A stretch of 64,000 nt of DNA from Streptomyces sp. NBC_01429 (GTDB lineage Bacteria; Actinomycetota; Actinomycetes; Streptomycetales; Streptomycetaceae). The notes below the pieces were generated by a model, which worked only from the letters and a program-made list of their open reading frames with translations, searched no databases and was not told the origin of the DNA. The stretch is from contig NZ_CP109599.1 in assembly GCF_036231945.1 (NCBI RefSeq), forward strand, positions 4,918,501 to 4,982,500, read 5' to 3'. Positions 40,134 through 49,600 of this stretch are shown here, in pieces. Position 1 is the first letter of the stretch. The number at the start of each line of letters is the position of its first letter. The position numbers and the translations under genes were made by a program.

Positions 40134-41216
40134 TTGACAGAAGCGATCCTCCTGGTCGGAGGCAAGGGCACCAGGCTCAGGCCCCTGACCGTGCGCACGC
40201 CCAAGCCCATGGTCCCGGCGGCCGGCGTCCCGTTCCTCACGCACCAGCTGGCGCGTGCGCGGGCGGCGGGGGTCGAGCACGTCGTGCTCGCGACCTCGTA
40301 CCTCGCCGAGGTCTTCGAGCCGTACTTCGGGGACGGCTCGGCCCTCGGGCTGAGCCTGGAGTACGTGACCGAGCGCGATCCGCTCGGCACGGGCGGCGCC
40401 ATCAGAAACGTCGCCTCGCGGCTGCGCTCCGGACCCGACGACCCCGTACTGGTCTTCAACGGCGACATCCTGACAGGTCTCGACATCCGGGCGCTCGTCG
40501 CGACGCACAGCGCGTCGGGGGCCGACGTCTCGCTCCATCTGACCCGCGTCGCCGACCCGCGCGCGTTCGGACTCGTGCCCACCGACGCGGACGGGCGGGT
40601 GACGGCGTTCCTGGAGAAGCCGCAGACCCCCGAGGAGATCGTCACGGACCAGATCAACGCCGGGGCGTACGTGTTCCGGCGCTCGGTCATCGACTCCATA
40701 CCCGGGGACCGGCCGGTCTCCGTGGAGCGCGAGACGTTCCCCGGGCTGCTGGCCGCCGGCGCCCATCTCCAGGGCATGGTCGACTCCACGTACTGGCTGG
40801 ACCTCGGCACCCCGGCAGCCTTCGTGCGCGGCTCCGCCGATCTCGTCCTCGGCCGCGCCCCGTCCCCGGCGGTGCCCGGCCGCTGCGGCGACCGGCTGAC
40901 CCTGCCGGGCGCCTCCGTCGCCGACGACGCCAAACTCACCGAGGGCACGGTGGTCGGCGCCTCCGCCGTGATCGGCGCGGGCGCCCGGATCGCGGGCAGC
41001 GCCGTCCTGGACGGCGCGGTCGTCGAGCCCGGCACGGTGATCACCGACTCGCTGATCGGCGCGGGCGCGCGGATCGGCGCCCGTACGGTCGTGACGGGCG
41101 CGGTCGTCGGCGACGGCGCGACGGTCGGCCCGGACAACGAACTGCGCGAGGGCGTCCGCGTGTGGTGCGACGCGGTGCTGGGGGCGGGGGCGGTGCGGTT
41201 CTCCTCGGACGCGTAG
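40134..41216 (+). CDS. sugar-1-phosphate nucleotidyltransferase (mannose-1-P guanylyltransferase type)
   Basis: A 360-residue enzyme. The pyrophosphorylase signature ILLVGGKGTRLRPLTVRTPK and PMVPAAGVPFLTHQL open the GT-A-like domain, with ERDPLGTGGAIRNVASRL and the metal site VFNGDILTG. The C-terminal third is a left-handed β-helix of hexapeptide repeats (VVGASAVIGAGARIAGSAVL). TTG 40134 is chosen because GGAG precedes it and the frame upstream is not coding. By sequence and by the ManA/ManB genes nearby it probably makes GDP-mannose, but a dTDP- or UDP-sugar product cannot be excluded. Confidence 0.88.
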   Translation: MTEAILLVGGKGTRLRPLTVRTPKPMVPAAGVPFLTHQLARARAAGVEHVVLATSYLAEVFEPYFGDGSALGLSLEYVTERDPLGTGGAIRNVASRLRSGPDDPVLVFNGDILTGLDIRALVATHSASGADVSLHLTRVADPRAFGLVPTDADGRVTAFLEKPQTPEEIVTDQINAGAYVFRRSVIDSIPGDRPVSVERETFPGLLAAGAHLQGMVDSTYWLDLGTPAAFVRGSADLVLGRAPSPAVPGRCGDRLTLPGASVADDAKLTEGTVVGASAVIGAGARIAGSAVLDGAVVEPGTVITDSLIGAGARIGARTVVTGAVVGDGATVGPDNELREGVRVWCDAVLGAGAVRFSSDA

Positions 41217-41349
41217 CCGTTCGCCGCGGGCGGGCCAGGAGCACCGGAACCCCGGTTCGCCGGGGCGCCGGGCCCGCCCCGCCACCCGGCGAACCGGGCC
41301 GGGCCCGGCCGCGGCCCCCCGCCGGAAGGCGACACCGTACGCTCGACCC

Positions 41350-42330
41350 GTGGCCGGCCGTTTCGCTCCCCGTTCCGCCCCCGACAGATCCGCGCACGGC
41401 GCAAGCGTGCCGCGGCCCCGGGGGCTCACCCGGCGCTGGACGCCGCCGGACGGCCCGTACGACCTCGGGCTCGTACTGGGCCCGCTGCGCCGGGGGCCCG
41501 GTGACCCGACGTTCCGGGCCGGGGCGGACGGGGCGGTACGACGGGCCTGCCGGACGCCCGAGGGGGCCGGGACGCTGCTGGTCGAGAGGCGCGGCGGCGA
41601 CGTGGCCGCCGAGGCGTGGGGGCCGGGGGCCGAGTGGCTGCTCGAACAGCTGCCGGAGCTGCTCGGCGCCACCGACGACCCGGCCGCCCTCACCCCGCGT
41701 CACCGCGTCGTCGCGCAGGCGCTGCGGCGTCGGCCCGGACTGCGGCTGTGCCGGACCGGACTCGTCCTGGAGTCGCTGATTCCGTCGGTCCTGGAGCAGA
41801 AGGTCACGACGATCGAGGCGTACCGCGCCTGGCGGCTGCTGGTACGCGGGTACGGCGAGCCCGCGCCGGGACCGGCCGGCGAGGGGCTGTACGTGATGCC
41901 CGACCCCAGGACATGGGCGCTGATCCCGTCCTGGGAGTGGCACAAGGCGGGCGTCGACTCCAAGCGCTCGGCCACGATCCTGCGCGCCGTCCGCGTCGCG
42001 CGCCGGATGGAGGAGGCGGCGGCGATGGCGCCGGAGCGGGCCGCCGCCCGGCTGGAGCTGATCCCCGGGATCGGGCCGTGGACCGCCGCCGAGGTCGTCC
42101 AGCGGGCCAACGGCGCCCCCGACGCCGTCACCGTCGGCGATCTCCATCTGCCCGGCATCGTCGGGCACGCGCTCGCGGACGACCGGGACGCGGACGACGC
42201 GGCGATGCTGGAACTCCTCGCCCCCTACGAGGGCCAGCGGCACCGCGCCGTCCGGCTCATCCTGCTCAGCGGCCGGACCCCGGCCCGGCGCGCGCCCCGG
42301 ATGGAGATCCGGAACATCGCGCGCCTCTGA
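41350..42330 (+). CDS. DNA-3-methyladenine glycosylase II-like (HhH-GPD) repair enzyme
   Basis: A 326-residue AlkA-type glycosylase that would remove alkylated bases. The helix-hairpin-helix GPD core has SVLEQKVTTIEAYRAWRLLV, then LELIPGIGPWTAAEVVQRAN (hairpin) and DAVTVGDLHLPGIVGHAL with the catalytic aspartate. The N-terminal ~110 residues form the β-rich AlkA-like domain. The start is GTG 41350. It is convergent with fbiB with a 21-bp gap. It lacks an Ada-type fusion and has no obvious operon partner. Confidence 0.88.
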   Translation: MAGRFAPRSAPDRSAHGASVPRPRGLTRRWTPPDGPYDLGLVLGPLRRGPGDPTFRAGADGAVRRACRTPEGAGTLLVERRGGDVAAEAWGPGAEWLLEQLPELLGATDDPAALTPRHRVVAQALRRRPGLRLCRTGLVLESLIPSVLEQKVTTIEAYRAWRLLVRGYGEPAPGPAGEGLYVMPDPRTWALIPSWEWHKAGVDSKRSATILRAVRVARRMEEAAAMAPERAAARLELIPGIGPWTAAEVVQRANGAPDAVTVGDLHLPGIVGHALADDRDADDAAMLELLAPYEGQRHRAVRLILLSGRTPARRAPRMEIRNIARL

Positions 42331-42351
42331 ACGTACGTACGTGGTGCCCGC

Positions 42352-43659
42352 TCAGCGCACCTCGATGAAGCTCTCCGGCGACCGCGCCGGACGTTCCTTC
42401 GGCGGGGCCGCGGCGCGGCCCACCGCGACCGCGCCCATCGGGTCCCAGTGCTCCGGCAGGTCCAGCACCTCCCGGACGACATCGCGGCAGAACATGGTGG
42501 ACGAGACCCACGCCGAGCCCAGCCGCTCCCCGGCCAGCGCCACCAGCAGGTTCTGCACCCCGGCGCCCGTGGCGACGACGAACATCTCGCGTTCCGCCGT
42601 GTCGCGCCGGGCGTCGCCGTAGGTGTGCGCGCCGTCCGTCACCAGGCACGGCACCACGAGGTACGGCGCCTTGCGCAGGACGTCCCCGCGCCGCACGCGC
42701 TTGGCGATCGACTCCTCGGACTTGCCGTCGCGGCGCAGATCGGCGATCCAGGCGTCGCGCATGGCGTCCAGCAGCCGGGTGCGGGACGCCTCGGACTCCA
42801 GCAGGACGAAGCGCCAGGGCGTCGTGTGGTGCGGGGCCGGCGCCGTGACCGCGGCCGCGACCGCCCGGCGGACCGCGCCCGGGTCGACCGGGTCGTCGGT
42901 GAACTCGCGGACCGTGCGCCGCTGGGTCACCGCTTCCCGTACGGCCTCGGACGTGCCGAGCCGGAACATGTCGTCGGCCGCGACCCGCACCAGCGCGCGG
43001 GCGCCCGGGTCCGTCGCCTCGCCGGGCGCGACGAGATGGGCGAGCCCGCTCACCACCGCCACCGGCAGATTCTCGGCCTTGCCCTTCACCAGGTCACCGG
43101 CGGCCGCCAGCTCGTCCGCGAGAGCCACGATGGTGGCCGACAGCGGATTGCCGTGCGCGTCCGTAGCGCCGCGCAGGTCCTCCAGGACCCGGACGCCCGC
43201 CGCGCCGATCGCGACATCGGTCAGACCGTTGCGCCAGGGCCGGCCGAAGGTGTCGGTGACGATCACACCGATGTCCGCACCGAGCGTGTCCCGCAGGCCG
43301 TCCCTGATCGCCCGCGCCGACGCGTCCGGGTCCTCGGGCAGCAGCAGGACCGTGCCCGGCGCGGTGTTGGAGGCGTCGACCCCGGCCGCGGCCATGACCA
43401 GGCCCTGCCGGTTCTCGACGATGCGCAGGGCGCCGCGCCGCGCGACCACCCGTACGCTCTCCGCGTCGATGGCCGCCTCGCGGTCGGTCGCCTCGACGAT
43501 CCTGCCCTCGGCCTTGGAGACGATCTTCGAGGTGACCAGCAGGATGTCCCCGTCCACCAGCGCGGGACCGGCGGCGGCGATGAGCTTGGCGAGGTCGTCC
43601 CCCGGGCGGACCTCCGGCAGCCCCGGCAGGGCGCGCACCCGGTACGAGGGCGGTGTCAT
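42352..43659 (-). CDS. fbiB: coenzyme F420:L-glutamate ligase with nitroreductase-like C-terminal domain
   Basis: A 435-residue two-domain FbiB. The N-terminal CofE-type ligase (1-~245) has VDGDILLVTSKIVSKAEGR, GVIVTDTFGRPWRNGLTDVA and DELAAAGDLVKGKAENLPVA. It adds glutamates to F420-0. The C-terminal FMN-binding nitroreductase-like domain (VTQRRTVREFTDDPVDPGAV, APHHTTPWRFVLLESEASRT) is the actinobacterial fusion linked to dehydro-F420 reduction. Its ATG overlaps the fbiA stop (ATGA). It supports F420 enzymes such as the LLM and Ddn-like proteins in this window. Confidence 0.96.
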   Translation of the reverse strand: MTPPSYRVRALPGLPEVRPGDDLAKLIAAAGPALVDGDILLVTSKIVSKAEGRIVEATDREAAIDAESVRVVARRGALRIVENRQGLVMAAAGVDASNTAPGTVLLLPEDPDASARAIRDGLRDTLGADIGVIVTDTFGRPWRNGLTDVAIGAAGVRVLEDLRGATDAHGNPLSATIVALADELAAAGDLVKGKAENLPVAVVSGLAHLVAPGEATDPGARALVRVAADDMFRLGTSEAVREAVTQRRTVREFTDDPVDPGAVRRAVAAAVTAPAPHHTTPWRFVLLESEASRTRLLDAMRDAWIADLRRDGKSEESIAKRVRRGDVLRKAPYLVVPCLVTDGAHTYGDARRDTAEREMFVVATGAGVQNLLVALAGERLGSAWVSSTMFCRDVVREVLDLPEHWDPMGAVAVGRAAAPPKERPARSPESFIEVR

Positions 43660-44612
43660 GCCCGTACCTCCTCGGCCAGGGCCAGCGCCTCGCGGGCCAT
43701 CGCGGCCGTGGCCGCCACGTCCGTCATCATCAGCGGGACCGCGCGGCTGCGGATGCCCGCGCTCTCGACGGAGGGCACGGCGGCGGCGTCCACGGTGTCG
43801 ACCAGCCAGCCGTCGAGCAGCCCGGACCCGTAGTGCAGCGCGACCGCCGAGGCCGTGGCCTCGACGCCGATCGCGGCGAGCACCTTGTCGGCCATCCCGC
43901 GCACGGGCGCGTCCCCGACGATGGGGGAGAGCCCGACCACCGGGACGCCCGCCTCGGCGATGGCCTCGCGGATGCCGGGGACGGCCAGGATCGTGCCGAT
44001 GCTGACCACCGGGTTGGACGGCGGGAAGAGGATGACGTCGGCGGCGCCGATGGCCTCCAGCACGCCGGGCGCCGGCTTGGCCTGCTCGGCGCCGACCGGG
44101 ACGATCGCGTGCGCCTCCACGGCCGCCCGCATCCGTACCCAGTACTCCTGGAAGTGCACGGCCTGGCGCTCACCGTCCACGTCGATCGCCACATGCGTCT
44201 CGACGCGGTCGTCGGACATCGGCAGCAGCCGTACGCCGGGATTCCAGCGGTCGCAGAGCGCCTCGGTGACGGCGCTCAGCGGGTAGCCGGCGCCGAGCAT
44301 CTGCGTACGGACGATATGGGTGGCGAAGTCGCGGTCACCGAGGCCGAACCACTCGGGCCCCACGCCGTAGGCCGCGAGTTCGCTCTTGACCTGGAACGTC
44401 TCGTCCGTACGTCCCCAGCCCTGCTCCTCATTGATGCCACCGCCCAGGGTGTACATCACCGTGTCGAGGTCGGGACAGACTTTCAGCCCGAACAGATGGA
44501 TGTCGTCACCGGTGTTGCCGATCACCGTGACGTCCGCGTCAGGCGCGGCCTGCTTGAGGCCGCGGAGGAAACGGGCGCCGCCGATACCGCCGGCCAGAAC
44601 CACAATGCGCAT
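43656..44612 (-). CDS. fbiA: 2-phospho-L-lactate/phosphoenolpyruvyl transferase of F420 synthesis
   Basis: A 318-residue CofD/FbiA enzyme that transfers the phospholactyl or phosphoenolpyruvyl group to the deazaflavin FO. Signatures are VVLAGGIGGARFLRGLKQA at the N-terminus, IGNTGDDIHLFGLKVCPDLD, and GVGPEWFGLGDRDFATH. The middle has LFPPSNPVVSIGTILAVPGI. It is the first gene of the fbiA-fbiB operon. The intergenic space to the upstream cysteine-dioxygenase-like gene is only 45 bp, so read-through is possible. Confidence 0.96.
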   Translation of the reverse strand: MRIVVLAGGIGGARFLRGLKQAAPDADVTVIGNTGDDIHLFGLKVCPDLDTVMYTLGGGINEEQGWGRTDETFQVKSELAAYGVGPEWFGLGDRDFATHIVRTQMLGAGYPLSAVTEALCDRWNPGVRLLPMSDDRVETHVAIDVDGERQAVHFQEYWVRMRAAVEAHAIVPVGAEQAKPAPGVLEAIGAADVILFPPSNPVVSIGTILAVPGIREAIAEAGVPVVGLSPIVGDAPVRGMADKVLAAIGVEATASAVALHYGSGLLDGWLVDTVDAAAVPSVESAGIRSRAVPLMMTDVAATAAMAREALALAEEVRA

Positions 44613-44657
44613 AAAGACAGTGTGTCAGGGGCGGTGATCGGCCGACGGGCGGGAGCG

Positions 44658-45206
44658 TCAGGCGGGGACGACCTTCTCCCGCGCGGAAGCGGTGGCCGCG
44701 GCGGGGGCAGGGGCGGTGGCCGGGGTGGTGGCCCGGACGGAGTCCGTCGGGTGCGTCGGCATCTCCGTCAGCCCCGGGTAGTAGATGTGCAGGCTCACCG
44801 CGGGCTCCAGCGCGTCGTTGACGACCTCGTGGGCGTGGCCGGGGGCCAGGATCCGCTGCGCGCCGGGGGCCAGGGTGCGGTCGCCGTGCTGCGAACGCTC
44901 CGTCAGCCGCCCTTCGAGCACGGTCAGTACGCCCGAGGACCGGCCGTGGTCGTGCGGGTCGGTGCTCTGCCCAGGCACCCAGGAGAGCAGCCAGACCTCG
45001 TAGCCGGGCCCGGTGCGCAGCCGGTGGTACCAGCGGCTGATGGCGTCGTAGCGCACCAGCGGCGCCCACTGGTCCCGGTCGGCGGCGAGGGTACGGGCGA
45101 GGCCGACGAATTCGGCCACGGTGACCGGGTGCTCCCGGGCCGGCTGGAGGAGATGCGGGACCTCAAGGAGGTCGCCGGCGATCTGAAGGTCGCTGTCGCT
45201 GTTCAT
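44658..45206 (-). CDS. cysteine dioxygenase-type cupin protein
   Basis: A 182-residue cupin of the type I cysteine/thiol dioxygenase family. STDPHDHGRSSGVLTVLEG gives two iron-binding histidines and AQRILAPGHAHEVVNDALEP the third, with DAISRWYHRLRTGPGYEVWL before them. Such enzymes oxidise cysteine or 3-mercaptopropionate to the sulfinate. The last ~30 residues are a low-complexity Ala/Thr/Pro tail. ATG 45206 is the start. It is followed by fbiA in the same direction with no evident functional tie. Confidence 0.85.
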   Translation of the reverse strand: MNSDSDLQIAGDLLEVPHLLQPAREHPVTVAEFVGLARTLAADRDQWAPLVRYDAISRWYHRLRTGPGYEVWLLSWVPGQSTDPHDHGRSSGVLTVLEGRLTERSQHGDRTLAPGAQRILAPGHAHEVVNDALEPAVSLHIYYPGLTEMPTHPTDSVRATTPATAPAPAAATASAREKVVPA

Positions 45207-45291
45207 GGACGCGGTGGTTCCTCGGAGATGAAGGAAGGGGCGAGGGGTACGTGAACGCGCCGGGCGTCATCCACGCACGGAAGGGACTCGG

Positions 45292-45366
45292 TTCGATCGG
45301 TGCACGTTCGATCGGTGCACGTTCGATCGGTGGGGATTCGATCGGCTGGAGTTCGATCGGCTGGAG
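45292..45366. repeat. 15-bp tandem repeat, five copies
   Basis: Five adjacent copies of a 15-mer starting TTCGATCGG: two end TGCACG, one TGGGGA, two CTGGAG. The unit is a multiple of three, so several frames stay open across it and should not be read as genes. It lies between the cysteine-dioxygenase-like gene and whiB. Confidence 0.95.
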
Positions 45367-45803
45367 GCGTGAGCCGTCAACAGCTGGAACAGCAACAGCG
45401 GGCCTGGACAGCGCTGCGGAATCCACGGACGTGGGTCGCGGTCTGCGAGGCGATGGCTGGCATGGGATCCAAGGTCCCGAATCCAGTCCCGGATGTCAAC
45501 TCAATGACCGGTTTGGTGGTAATTCTTCACCTCATCCGGTCACCCCGGCGAGGGGGAGGTTTGCGTATCGGCGGTCCGGGACACATGGGGCAGCGACCAT
45601 GCGCGCACACCCCTTCGCTCCCTTTTGCTCCCTTCCGGTCGGGCGCGGTCGGGGCTCGGCCGGGCCCGGCCGGGGCGGTGATCCGGAAGTGTGATCCGGA
45701 TCGCTTCCCCGTTCGGACGCGCAACAACGGCGAAGTTCGTGACGTCTTCCTGGTTGGGATTGTTGAGCTTGTCGAACATGTCGAGCTTGCGGAGAGGAGG
45801 TCG

Positions 45804-45842
45804 ATGCGGGCAGGCCAGTGGCATGTGTCAGGTTTTTGGTGA
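45804..45842 (+). CDS. candidate 12-residue leader peptide in the whiB leader
   Basis: ATG at 45804 is preceded by GGAGAGGAGG (45791-45800), the strongest Shine-Dalgarno-like match in the region. It opens a 12-codon frame (MRAGQWHVSGFW, TGA). The stop is 168 nt before whiB. If transcription starts upstream of 45790, this upstream ORF would be in the whiB 5' leader. Confidence 0.3.
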   Translation: MRAGQWHVSGFW

Positions 45843-45908
45843 TTTGCACACTTTCCGCATACGCTTGGTTCCGCAGAGTGAATACCGGGGGCAATAGCAG
45901 ATCTCGGC

Positions 45909-45937
45909 TTGACCCACCCAGACCACGCACTTGTAAT
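45909..45937 (+). promoter_or_regulatory. whiB promoter candidate
   Basis: TTGACC (45909-45914), a 17-nt spacer and TGTAAT (45932-45937) match a vegetative sigma-70-type promoter 73 nt upstream of the whiB ATG. whiB is known to have more than one promoter in Streptomyces, and this would be the proximal one. Confidence 0.55.
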
Positions 45938-46010
45938 TTCACTCGTGTCGTTCGGCCGAACTCGACAGCGGCCACACCCACGGGGAGCAATAGACAGACG
46001 AGGGGCGCAC

Positions 46011-46274
46011 ATGACCGAGCTGTTCCAACAACTGCTGGTCGAGGACGCGGACGAGGAACTCGGCTGGCAGGAGCGCGCCTTGTGCGCCCAGACCGATCCC
46101 GAGTCCTTCTTCCCCGAAAAGGGCGGTTCGACCCGCGAGGCCAAGAAGGTCTGCCTCGCCTGCGAGGTCCGCTCCGAATGCCTTGAGTACGCCCTTGCCA
46201 ACGACGAGAGATTCGGCATCTGGGGCGGGCTTTCCGAGCGCGAGCGGCGCCGGCTCAAGAAGGCCGCGATCTGA
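46011..46274 (+). CDS. whiB: WhiB developmental iron-sulfur transcription regulator
   Basis: An 87-residue founding member of the Wbl family that acts with WhiA at the onset of sporulation septation. The four iron-sulfur ligands are Cys25, Cys48, Cys51 and Cys57 (ERALCAQTDPESFFPEKGG, KKVCLACEVRSECLEYAL). The turn motif FGIWGGLSERERRRLKK and the basic C-terminus follow. The sequence is almost the one I remember for S. coelicolor WhiB. It is monocistronic, with a long upstream region and a hairpin downstream. Confidence 0.97.
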   Translation: MTELFQQLLVEDADEELGWQERALCAQTDPESFFPEKGGSTREAKKVCLACEVRSECLEYALANDERFGIWGGLSERERRRLKKAAI

Positions 46275-46626
46275 TCCGGCCGGATCCGGGACCCGCTCCC
46301 GGTCCGATCCCTTCCCGGTCCGATCGCGCCCCCGCCCGAGCCGCGGCCCGCGCGCCGAACCCACCCCGGCGCCGGCCCACTCGTACCCCCGGCCGACGGC
46401 CCCTCGGCCCACCGGCCCCGCTGTTACGTATGACACGGTCCGCAGCCCGCGCTCTGCCGCAGGCGGCGGACCGTTGTGTTTCCGGCCGCGCCCGGCCCGT
46501 ACGCACGCCGGGATCATCGGGCGACCGGGCGCTCGGTGTCCGCTCCTACCGTTAGTGTGGGGCCCCGTCCGAGACGCTCCAACGCCCCTTCGGGGCGACC
46601 CCCCGGCCGGAGGGCCCGCCACCTCA
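46275..46626. other. 352-bp gap between whiB and the large glycosyltransferase gene
   Basis: It contains a 9-bp-stem hairpin at 46435-46474, probably the whiB terminator, and Pro/Arg-coding-like GC-rich sequence in all frames without a supported gene. The large gene's frame is open through this region, but codon pattern and composition change at about 46627. Confidence 0.55.
46435..46474 (+). terminator. hairpin downstream of whiB
   Basis: ACGGTCCGC (46435-46443) pairs with GCGGACCGT (46466-46474) around a 22-nt loop and is followed by TGTGTTT. The candidate transcription end is ~160 nt after the whiB stop. Confidence 0.5.
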
Positions 46627-49600
46627 ATGTCCCCCACCACAGCCGCGTTCGTTCCCGCCACCGCCCCCGAGTTCCCCCGGCACGTCGTGACCGCGGTGCT
46701 CGTCTCCCATGACGGCGCGCGCTGGCTGCCCGACGCCCTCGCCGGGCTGCTGGGCCAGGAACGCCCCGTACAGAACGTCATGGCAGCCGACACCGGCAGC
46801 GCCGACGAATCCGCCCAACTGCTCACCGAGGCGCTCGGCGACGACCATGTGCTGCATCTCGCCCGCAGGTCCGGCTTCGGCACGGCGGTCGACGAGGCCG
46901 CCCGGATCGCCGGGGTGCTCACGCCCGACGAACTGCCGTACCTGAAGCGGCCGGGCGGCTGGGACCCGGTCACCAAGACCTGGCAGGACGAGAACTACAG
47001 CCTCCCCGAACTGCCGCACGGCGAACCGGTGCAGTGGCTGTGGCTCCTCCACGACGACTGCGCGCCCGCCCCCGACGCGCTGGCCGAACTGCTGCGCGTC
47101 GCCGACTCCGACGAGTACGCCGCCGTCGTCGGCCCCAAACTCCGCGGCTGGTACGACCGCAAGCAGCTTCTCGAAGTCGGCGTCTCCATCGCCAACAGCG
47201 GACGCCGCTGGACCGGCCTCGACCGGCGCGAACAGGACCAGGGCCAGCACGACCAGGTCCGCACCGTCCTGTCCGTCTCCAGCGCCGGCATGCTCATCCG
47301 CCGCGACGTCTGGGACGAACTCGGCGGCTTCGACCGCGCGCTGCCCCTCATGCGCGACGACGTCGACCTGTGCTGGCGCGTGCACGCCGCCGGGCACCGC
47401 GTCCTCATCGCCCCCGACGCCGTCCTGCGGCACGCCGAGGCGTCCGCCCGCGAGCGCCGCACGGTCGACTGCGCGGGCCGCTCCGTCGTCAACCCGCACC
47501 GCGTCGACAAGGCCGGCGCCGCCTACACGATGCTCGTCAACGCGCGGGCCGCCGTCCTCCCGTACGTCCTGTTCCGCCTCGTCATCGGCACCCTGCTGCG
47601 CACCCTCGCCTATCTCGTCGGCAAGGCGCCCGGCCAGGCCATCGACGAGGTCATGGGCCTCTTCGGCACCCTGCTGCGGCCCGGACGGATCGTCAGCGGC
47701 CGCAAGGAGCGCGGCAAGGGCGTCGTGGAGGCGGCCGAACTGCGCCCCCTCTTCCCGCCCGCCGGCGCGACGATCCGCGTCACGGTCGAACAGGTCGCCG
47801 CCAGCCTCGGCGGCGACTCCGACTCCGACACCGGCGGCTCGCGCCACGGCGCCGTCGAGTCCGGCCCCGGGGGCGACGACGCCGACTTCATGGAGGTCGA
47901 GCAGTTCGCCCGGCTGAAGAAGCTGGTCCACAAGCCGGGCCCGGTCCTCTTCGCCGTCCTGCTGCTCGTCTCCGTCATCGCCTGCAGGGGCCTGTTCGGC
48001 GGCGGCGCGCTCGCGGGCGGGGCCCTGCTCCCGGCGCCCGCCGACGTCTCCGACCTGTGGTCCCGGTACGCCGACGGCTGGCACCCCGTCGGTACGGGGC
48101 TCACCGACACCGCGCCGCCCTACCTCGCCGTACTCGCGGCCCTGTCCGCGCTGTTCCTCGGCTCCACCGGCTTCGCGCTGACCCTGCTGCTGGTCTGCTC
48201 CGTACCGCTGGCCGGGATCACCGCCTACTTCGCCTCCCGGCCCCTGGTGCCGTCCCGGCTGCTGCGCGCCTGGGCGAGCGTCGCGTACGCCTTCCTGCCC
48301 GCCGCCACGGGCGCCCTGGCGACCGGGCGGCTCGGCACCGCCGTACTCGCCGTCCTGCTGCCGCTGATCGCCCGCGCCGCCGTCTCCGCGTACGGCATGC
48401 GCGAGGGCGCGCACGGCGAGAGCCGCGGCAGCTGGCGCGCCACCTGGGCGTACGCCTTCCTGCTCACCTTCGCGATGGCCTTCACCCCGGTCGTCTGGCC
48501 GGTGGCGGTCGTACTCGCCGTCGGCGTCCTCGCGCTGCGCAGGACCGACCTCAAGGCGTACGCGCCGCGCGTGCTCGCCGCGCTCGGCACGCCGATCCTG
48601 ATGCTCGCGCCCTGGTCGCTGTCGCTGCTGTCCGACCCCGGCGCCCTCTTCCGCGAAGCGGGTCTCGAATTCGGTACGGGCTCGGCCTCCGCGCTCGACC
48701 TGCTCGGCATCAGCCCCGGCGGCCCGAAGGCGGCCGGCGGCATCCTCATGCTCGGCATCGTGCTGGCCGCGCTGGCGGCCCTGCTGCGCGCCGAGCGGCA
48801 GTTCGCGATCCGTACGGCCTGGGCCGCCGCGCTGGTCGCGCTGGTCTTCGCCGTCCTGTCCAACAACTCCGGCTGGGCCGGACCCGCCACCCTGCTCTAC
48901 GGACTCGCGCTGATCGCGGCCGCCGTGCTCGGCGCCGACGGCGCCCGCATCCGGGTCGCCGAGCAGAGCTTCGGCTGGCGCCAGCCCGTCGCCGTCCTCA
49001 TCGCCGCCGCCGCGGGCCTCGGCCCGCTGATCGTCGCCCTCGGCTGGATGATCGGCGGCGCCGCGGGCCCGCTGGAGCGCCGCGACCCGGTGCAGGTGCC
49101 CGCGTTCGTCGCCGAGGAGTCCGTCACCCGCGACCAGCCGCGCACCCTGGTCCTGGGCGGTACTTCGGCGGCCGAGGTGTCGTACTCCCTGGTCCGCGGC
49201 TCCGGCGCGCGGCTCGGCGACGCCGAGCTGACCGCGTCCGGCGGCGGGGACGAGCGGCTCGACAAGATCGTCGCCAATCTGGTCGCCGGCTCCGGCGCCG
49301 ACCAGACCGACCACCTCAGCGGCTTCGCGATCCGGTACGTGCTCGTACGGGACGGAGTGCCCCGGCAGACGGGCCGCGTCCTGGACGCCACCCCGGGTCT
49401 GACCCGGCTCAGCCAGCTGGACGGCAGCGCGCTGTGGCGCGTGGACCGGCAGATCTCGCGGGCCACCATCGTCGACGGCAAGGGCGAGGGCGAGCCGCTG
49501 GCCGTCGCGTCCGCGCCCGTCGAGGCGCACACGAAGATCCCGGCGGGCGCCTCCGGGCGGATCCTGCGGATCGCGGACCGGGCCGCCGATGGCTGGCAGG

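Larger units (their letters stand above)
45207..46010. other. 804-bp region upstream of whiB
   Basis: The region holds a 15-bp tandem repeat (45292-45366), a candidate leader peptide (45804-45842) and a whiB promoter (45909-45937). Several frames are open, but none has the codon bias of a gene over a useful length. GTGTCA at 45825-45830 (TGACAC on the other strand) resembles the GACAC core bound by WhiA, known to control whiB in Streptomyces. Confidence 0.6.

Noticed and set aside
38523..41693. A 1056-codon minus-strand open frame
   Set aside because: It is antisense to the amidase and nucleotidyltransferase genes and has no homology-like motif.
45292..45366. CRISPR-like repeat array
   Set aside because: Adjacent 15-mers without spacers, so a simple tandem repeat.
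45540..45824. A minus-strand ORF upstream of whiB containing MFDKLNNPNQEDVTNFAVVA
   Set aside because: The short internal stretch looks protein-like with moderate GC3, but it has no ribosome site, the remainder is Arg/Pro-rich, and it overlaps the whiB control region. Not supported without conservation.
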